From Escallonia rubra (Eukaryota; Streptophyta; Magnoliopsida; Escalloniales; Escalloniaceae), in assembly GCA_033065855.1 (NCBI GenBank), contig JAVXUO010003159.1, positions 124,001 through 188,000 of the forward strand: a DNA stretch of 64,000 nucleotides, written 5' to 3'. Shown here piece after piece: positions 57,901 to 64,000 of this stretch (its first letter is position 1; the number at the start of each line of letters is the position of its first letter). The notes beneath the pieces were generated by a model, which saw only the letters and a program-made list of their open reading frames with translations, was not told the origin of the DNA and made no database searches. The position numbers and the translations under genes were made by a program.

Positions 57901-59349
57901 AGACATGGAAACAGTAAAAAATTCTACTCATTGCTGTTACCTTACATTAAAAGTGTTAATGACATATTTTACAGCGCCCCATTTTGAGCTCATTTGATCC
58001 ACATCCCAACTTTTAAATAACTCCTTAAAGATATAAGCAGTAACCACACGATAACCAGGAGACATTGAAGATAAAGATAAAATGCAATTCAGAATTACAG
58101 AAGGATATTTAAGTACCTTTGAGGGAGTACTTGTTATTGTACACACAGGATAGGTCTTTGGAGCTGGTTTCGGTTGGCATTCGTAACATTCTGTTTTTCC
58201 CTTTACATGCACAGTCACCTGTTTTTAATAAGCCAGCAAGGTGCAGGTGGAGAAATTAGAACAATCACCATAATAAAGAACAACATTTCGTCGCGAGTGT
58301 CAATAATAAGTTAAGAATATGCACCAGAGTCCCACATATCTGCACGACCATTTATAAACAAAGATGACGTTCATGAGCAGAGTCAAATAAAGACATCCTC
58401 CAAAGTCCAAACTTCCAACCAAAATTGCAAATAGGGAGAAGGAAAAAAAAAGGAATATGAATAGGGTCCTCCAAGGGAGACCAAAATCTGATCCGGCAAA
58501 AAAGGTGTGACATGAAAACTATCAGCCGTAACACTAACTTTTAATTGTTTCATAATTCCAGGACAGTGCATAATGACCAAACCAAGTAAATAAATAAAAA
58601 CTCGTATAGATTATTGCGATATGCAATATCAAAAATTAGAACAAACTTCAGACGAAATAAAGCGATAAAAATATTTTACACCATGTAGCGCAAAACGACA
58701 ACCAAACGATTGCTGGAATTGCCTCTTGAATAAACGTTCATAATCTCTCATAGTTAGAGAAATTTTTCTACTACCGAAATGAGATTTACAACCAGAGCAC
58801 ACCACTATGGAGAAAAATAATCGGAAGGGTTAAACCCAACGAATGCTTCTATCGTAATTTATACATGTAGCATAAATTACGATAGAAGCGTAAGGGTGCG
58901 TAACTGAAAAGTAATCCTTTGGTTACCAACAGAATAGCCAAGAGAACACTTTATGTTACCTGTCCTAAAAACCCTGTAGTCCCACTCTCAACCAAAGGAA
59001 CATCTGCTGCCAAACAGAGGCGATTCACATGCCGCCTCGCATCTAAGTTATCAAGCCCGTTCAGTACAACATTGAACTGCTTGAAGAAATCTACATTAAA
59101 GTCAGGGTCTTTAACATTTGCATGGTACGGAGTAATACTAATGTCAGGCCTAAACCTTAATACAGCATCACGAGCTACCTGGTTGACAAAATAACAAACA
59201 AACAAATTTTAGAGAGTATATTTCATGCTAACAAACATCAACAAAAACGTAAATACTTCACTCACTTTGGCCTTAGATTGCCCAACATGTGATTGTCTAA
59301 ATAAGAATTGCCTGTTCAGGTTGCTCACTTCTATTGTGTCCATGTCAAT
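54904..59349 (-). CDS. SAE2: SUMO-activating enzyme catalytic subunit SAE2 (5' partial, 9 exons seen)
   Basis: With SAE1 it adenylates SUMO and carries it on a thioester cysteine to the E2 SCE1, in the nucleus. Minus-strand exons: 59266-59349, 58960-59178, 58117-58218, 57258-57716, 56804-57033, 56120-56213, 55825-56007, 55653-55750 and 54904-55261, joining in frame to 608 residues. Seen: [17 protein letters not shown] (adenylation domain), [19 protein letters not shown], zinc-binding CYEC and CYVC pairs, the catalytic Cys in [10 protein letters not shown], a ubiquitin-fold domain, and a C-terminal NLS-like GKKRK. The first 35-40 residues, with the nucleotide-binding GxGGIG loop, are missing and must lie beyond 59350. 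A GTAAGG donor-like site just before the stop leaves the extreme C terminus uncertain. Confidence 0.93.
56748..56761. repeat. 14-base G homopolymer in a SAE2 intron
   Basis: An uninterrupted G run near the splice donor of the exon at 56804. On the transcript strand it is a C tract. Length may be a sequencing artefact or a polymorphic site. Confidence 0.8.
57095..57150. repeat. GT/GA microsatellite in a SAE2 intron
   Basis: ACACACACAT, then GTGTGTGTGTG and a GAGAGAGAGA run. On the transcript strand this gives a CT-rich stretch close to the acceptor of the exon at 57033. Confidence 0.8.
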
Positions 59350-59745
59350 CTGCAAATGAACTCAAATTGGGAAGGGTACGTGATAGTGCTAATGGTGTAA
59401 AATGTTGAAAATAAGCAAATCCATAAAACTCCTTAAACTGTTACAGTTTGTGAAAGATAGGCCAGAAGTCAAATGGGTTAAGATGCAAATAGCTTGACCT
59501 ATATGTTAGTTCTCGTTGAAAAGAGAGAAGGAAAAAGGTGGCAGGAAATTCACAAAAGAAAGGTGAGTATGAGGACCATGCTTATACAAGTTATCTAAGA
59601 ACCAACACAGAGTTGCATACACATAACTCAAATATGTGATTCCATACACGTTGACAATACTGTCATAACTAACTGTTATGAATCCCAAAGGTCTCTCCCG
59701 CTTGTGATTTTCTTTCATTATGATATGGGAAAACACAAACTCCTA

Positions 59746-60425
59746 TGGTGTCCGACACTTAATGACACCTCCGGATACGTGTCCGACACCTCTCTGCTGT
59801 GTCCAAATTTATTTATTTATATTTTAATTACCGGACACCGTGTCGGACACCTTGTGAAGAAGTGTCCACTCGTATGGGGCCAAAATATAATATTTCAAAT
59901 TTATTTGAGGGATAAATCTGGGGTTTTTTAGAAATGAACTTTTCGACCCAACAAAAGGTAGCTTCTTCTTTCTCTCTCATCTCATCGTCTTTTCCTTCTT
60001 TTTGTTGCCTAAAGCATCTAAGCTTGCCAGTCTAGAGTAACATAGGTCAACATCTCCGACCTCATTTACAGACCATCTGACTATATAAAACCTCTCCTTC
60101 GTGCCTTTGGTCTCATGTCTTTTTTCCTTCTCTCTTATTATTGTTGAAACTCTAATCTTGGTACTGACGAGACATTCAACTGCTTTCTTGTTGCCGACCT
60201 TTTTTCTTGTTACTGTTGAGACTATTTCATGTTACTTGCTTTCTTTCTCATCCATTTTGAACGAAATTTAGTTGCTCCAGTTGAGATGTGTGTATGTTTG
60301 TGTGTATATATATATATAGAAATTCAGCGGTGTCCTGTGGTGTCCAAAATCTGTTTTTTGAAAATTGCAGTGTCCGGTGTCCCGGTCGGTGTCGGTGTCA
60401 ACACCGTGTCCGTGCTACTTAAGAC
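59746..60425. repeat. GTGTCC/GACACC short-period repeats at two ends of a 0.7-kb block
   Basis: Left cluster 59748-59870 (TGTCCGACACTTAATGACACC, CGGACACCGTGTCGGACACC) and right cluster 60333-60420 (GTGTCCGGTGTCCCGGTCGG, ACACCGTGTCCGTG). The paired clusters bracket AT-rich sequence and look like the ends of a non-autonomous element, but no target duplication was identified. Confidence 0.5.
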
Positions 60426-60511
60426 ACATATGAACTTAGACACTTCAGAGAAAATCTGATTAAACCTCCCTCCCTCCTCCCTCTTCTCTCTCTCAATATT
60501 TCTGACCACTG

Positions 60512-60818
60512 TAACCCCTCCCTACCAGCACTGCATATTCCATCAATCAGGGTCCCCCCCTTCCCCTCACCCTAAAATCAAACGCAGCCCAGCTACCCCT
60601 ATCGCCAAAATCGATAGCAACTCTATTCCTCAGATTTGCACAACCACTTAAGTGATGCTACCCCTATCGCCAAAATCCCTCCCTACCAGCACTGCATATT
60701 CCACCAATCAGGGTCCCCCTTCCCCTCAACCTACAATCAAACGCAGCCCAGCTACCCCTATCGCCAAAATCGACAGCAACTCTATTCCTCAGATTTGCAC
60801 AACCACTTGGGTGATGGG
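60512..60818. repeat. Tandem duplication, about 142-bp unit
   Basis: Copies at about 60512-60652 and 60677-60818 share CTCCCTACCAGCACTGCATA, CAATCAGGGTCCCCC, AACGCAGCCCAGCTACCCCT and CTCAGATTTGCACAACCACT. They are nearly identical, so recent. Confidence 0.88.
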
Positions 60819-61461
60819 TAACGCATTCAAAGCTCTGTAACCCATATTTGCAATTCCAAATGAAAGAAAAGAAAAGAAAGGAAAGGAAGATAGATTTGCT
60901 GAGATTAAATTTGGAACACAAGCTGCAATTCGACTTAATCTTGTAATTCTTGTTTGGTACTCGGAGCCTTGTTTTCTTCTTCTTCTTCTTTTTTCTCTTC
61001 AATTTCTTTATCCTTTGCCTTTTCCCTTCATCATTTAGTGGTTTCACGGTGGTTTCAGGCAAAGGATGAGATCTGCAGCGCTGAGGACTTAACGTAAGGA
61101 TTCTAGGCCTATGCCTAGAAGGTAATTAGGCTGCCTGGGAGGTGATTGGTGTTCAGACTGGAAGATGATAAGGCGGACAGGGGGTTCAGGCTGGGTGAAG
61201 GACTACGCGGACGCCTAAGCAAGCTCAGCAAAGATGGTGTGACGGAGAAATAGGGATCTACCATCGTCTGGAAGGGGCAACGGTGGTGGCATATGTGGAT
61301 GGTTTGGATCTTTGAGGGGGGTGGTGATGGTTAGGGCGAGGAACAGTAAGAAATTTTGAAGAAGCGACAACGCCGATGGTGTAGCCAACGACATTAAGCT
61401 TTGGATATACTGTAGGTTGCTGTGAGTTCGTCACAACTTTGGTGGGGCTCCGACGTCAACA

Positions 61462-61462
<1 letters not shown>

Positions 61463-61514
<52 letters not shown>
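61463..61514. repeat. Compound (TG)17(AG)9 microsatellite
   Basis: TG dinucleotides 61463-61496 followed by AG dinucleotides to 61514. Confidence 0.95.
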
Positions 61515-61515
<1 letters not shown>

Positions 61516-61979
61516 AGGCTATGAGGGAAACCAAATGGTGTTGGGACCAGATTGTACATCAATAGTATATAATGGGAAAGTGTACAATTAGGGGGGGATA
61601 ATAAATTCCCAATACTTCTACAAGTACCTTAAAATTGGTCCAAAGCCAAAGCAAGTGTATAATTAAGGCGGGAAGGAGTATTTGTGTGTGCATCCTCAAA
61701 CAAGGCGCTTCACAAAGACACTTCTAGATGCTTGACTAATGTACCTCCGTATTTCCATGTTTGCTTGTCGTCGGGAAGCATAAAGAAAGAATTCCCCAAG
61801 ACTACAATTTCTAAAAGAAATAACGTTGAGGAAATTCCAAGCCTATGCTCCCATTGGATCAAATTCGAGGCTTTGTTTCTATCCCTGAATATGTCACAAC
61901 AGGGATGGGTTGACGGCCAGCAAAAGCACATTGCAATATCCCAAGACAAGAATCCTCAAAGTCCACCATTCTAAGGTAA

Positions 61980-62930
61980 ACCAGAAGTCCTGAAGATTCC
62001 TTCTGACCAAATATGGTTGTAAACTGTCATCTCCCACGAACCGAAGCAAGAGCCCTCGCAACATGCCATATCATGAAAAAGGCAGTACATGATGCAAGAG
62101 AATTCTCAGAACTCTTGATCCCCACACCACAAATCCCACTAAAACCTCACTCTGACAGATCGCCGCCACTATACCGATGATCCAACTCGTTCCAACTCTC
62201 TTAATGCCGATCCACGAACTAACGAAAGGCTGATCAATAATAAACCGAAACTTGCAAGACATAACCCTTCTTCAGAGTACCTACACAAGTATTTGCACGA
62301 CAAAGCACAACTGAACTCTCCAAGGCCAACCTTCATAAATCCATCACAAACCACACCCGGGTAACAGGGTCACTCTTATCCAATCCCCCCACCCCATTGG
62401 AAATTACGCTCCAAACTCTCCAACTAATATGCCACCAATGCTGGCATGGTAATAGGGTCACTCGACCGATAAAACCGACTATTTTCCCGACTGGCAAAAA
62501 AATCTTACATAATTCTTTTAGCTTTTTAAATAGGCCAGTAGGCTGGAGAGTGTACTCATGATTAGAGTCATTTGAACTCCTTTATGCAGAAAGCTGCCTC
62601 TTCCTTCAAATCGGTCCATCAAGGAAAATCCCACACCACCTTTGAGTTTAGTATAAAACTGAAGCAGAAAAATAAATATGAATTTGGAAGAGAACCAATC
62701 TTTCACCCTACTCTATCCGCCAAAGCCTCCACCCTGCCACAGCCGTAACTTTAAACAATTCATTTTTGGCTCTTTTCATTTTCAAAGCATGCAGAATCAA
62801 CCTAGGGATCCTCAACTGTATGTCCTCCGCATAACTGAATATTGACGAATCATCTGCAAAAGTATGATAAAGACATCTAGTTCCACCACTTGGCTTGCAT
62901 TTCGGCCACTGTATCATGAGCTAGTCCGTT
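61980..62930 (-). mobile_element. Decayed LINE-type reverse transcriptase relic
   Basis: On the minus strand a frame at 62708-62917 contains HTFADDSSIFSY, matching the YADD/FADD catalytic box of plant non-LTR reverse transcriptases (LLFADDSLIF). About 250 bases downstream the same strand has KGGVGFSLMDRF, like the GGLGFRD block that follows the RT in plant LINEs. Stops and frameshifts are frequent, so it is a pseudogene. Boundaries are approximate; the right end may start further upstream. Confidence 0.55.
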
Positions 62931-64000
62931 AATTTTTTATTTTCACCTCCACCGTTTTGTTTTTATTTCCGATGTTCTTCGTGAGGACTACATAAACAAC
63001 TAAGTGAACGATATGATTTTACTCAAGTAAGAGTATAATTAGTTATTATTTATGTTGAATTCAACTCATTGTGGGTTGTGAGACCACCCACAAATTGTCA
63101 TTTTAGGCAATTTCCATATGCTTTAGTCATTAGAAATATACAGGGCCAATGTCATTATATCAACAACATTTTGTTCTGTCTAGTGATAAAAAATCATTCC
63201 TGCAAAGGCCTACTGGTTTCACAAACCACCAATTTTAGAAGTCAAAGAGAAGCCCAAGTGTTATAGAAATTTTAAAAATTACCAAAGTGGCTGCCAATAA
63301 AGCTTATGTACAATAATAATACATTTGATTGGGTCTAGGATTGCACTAAAGAAAAGACAAAAAGTACGTGAGTTTGTGTAATTCTTTCCTGTTTGTTTCC
63401 AAATGAATTTGCCTACAAGGAAAAGAGAGTATATCAAAGGAAATGTCCAACACCAGTAGTATTCGACTCAAGGAAAAAGGACGAATTTAATGTCTAGCAC
63501 CAACATATTACACAAATCACGACTTTTGAGGGGGCAACAAACTTAAAGTGAAATGCAAAATTATTCTCCTTCCCTGTTACGACAGACAATATCTTGTAAC
63601 AGCATTCAACCATCTTGAAATTTCACCCCTATTTATCACCCGAAATCACAGGCAAAATTTTCTTTCTCTGCTTGTCGTGTTTGGCTCGGGAAGGGAAGAC
63701 AGATGGACGGATTGTTAATTCTATAGCTGTAAACCTACATATTACAGGAATCATGACTTTCTATGGCCAACGAAGGTAAAAAGGAGATGCCATTCATTTT
63801 CCTTCAAATTGTAACAAAGATAATTTCGTGGCAAACATTGATCAATCTTTCCATTTAACCGAATTGACATCCCCAAGTTACAAGCAAAAGTCCCTATTCC
63901 CTACCCTTCCTGCTCCCTTTCATTCCCTTCTTTGTCCTTCCACTATTCCGTCCTATCAAAACCACCAAAGAGGCAAAAAATGGATACTCAACCTTGACTG
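62931..64000. other. Non-coding right edge, likely SAE2 intron 1
   Basis: No exon with SAE2 N-terminal similarity was found on the minus strand. Some phrases near 63470-63500 recur in loosely similar form near 63735-63760 (CATATTACA, ATCACGACTTT / ATCATGACTTT), suggesting an old tandem repeat. Confidence 0.35.

Noticed and set aside
61684-61974. 96-residue plus-strand frame
   Set aside because: Opposite strand of the decayed LINE region; no similarity recognised.

Overview
This window is nuclear DNA from a flowering plant, most likely a eudicot. The genes have many GT-AG introns. They include plant-only families (a CIF-type sulfated peptide, a YnSK2 dehydrin, a CrRLK1L receptor kinase, a plastid IMPL2 histidinol-phosphatase), and the spacers are AT-rich and full of transposon remains. 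One unresolved base (N at 49016) points to a draft assembly. Species cannot be fixed from the sequence. All exon coordinates were derived by eye from reading frame, GT/AG sites and family knowledge.

Layout: 1-5412 (+) 3' part of a DnaJ-X co-chaperone (ATJ10-like). 5413-12007 repeat-rich spacer with a diverged 1.3-kb tandem duplication, a LINE-like 3' end and a 497-bp Helitron-like insertion. 12008-12758 (+) three-exon CIF-like signalling peptide precursor. 12759-20640 spacer with small inverted and tandem repeats. About 20820-28584 (+) RING-H2 protein with a putative myristoylated N terminus; its 5.1-kb intron holds a second Helitron-like element. 29858-31452 (+) dehydrin behind an ABRE cluster. 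33491-37110 (+) IMPL2/HISN7. 37931-39244 TIR transposon. 40027-48451 (-) RPT4 of the 26S proteasome; its 5.75-kb first intron contains a young, internally deleted LTR retrotransposon nested in an older Ty3/Gypsy chromovirus remnant. 50011-52641 (+) single-exon CrRLK1L receptor kinase. 54904-59349 (-) SUMO-activating enzyme subunit SAE2, whose first coding exon is not seen and probably lies past the right edge. 59350-64000 is then probably SAE2 intron 1, with repeats and a decayed LINE.

The genes are unrelated in pathway (protein quality control, SUMO conjugation, histidine synthesis, endodermal barrier signalling, desiccation tolerance, wall or growth sensing), and nothing suggests a biosynthetic cluster. 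I found no candidate for a new molecular system. The most informative structures are evolutionary: a Helitron-like insertion with its empty site preserved in a neighbouring duplicate, a Helitron-like element with reiterated 5' ends, a nested retroelement whose target-site duplication restores the host frame, and two genes (RPT4, IMPL2) whose introns contain decayed tandem copies of their own exon/intron junctions.
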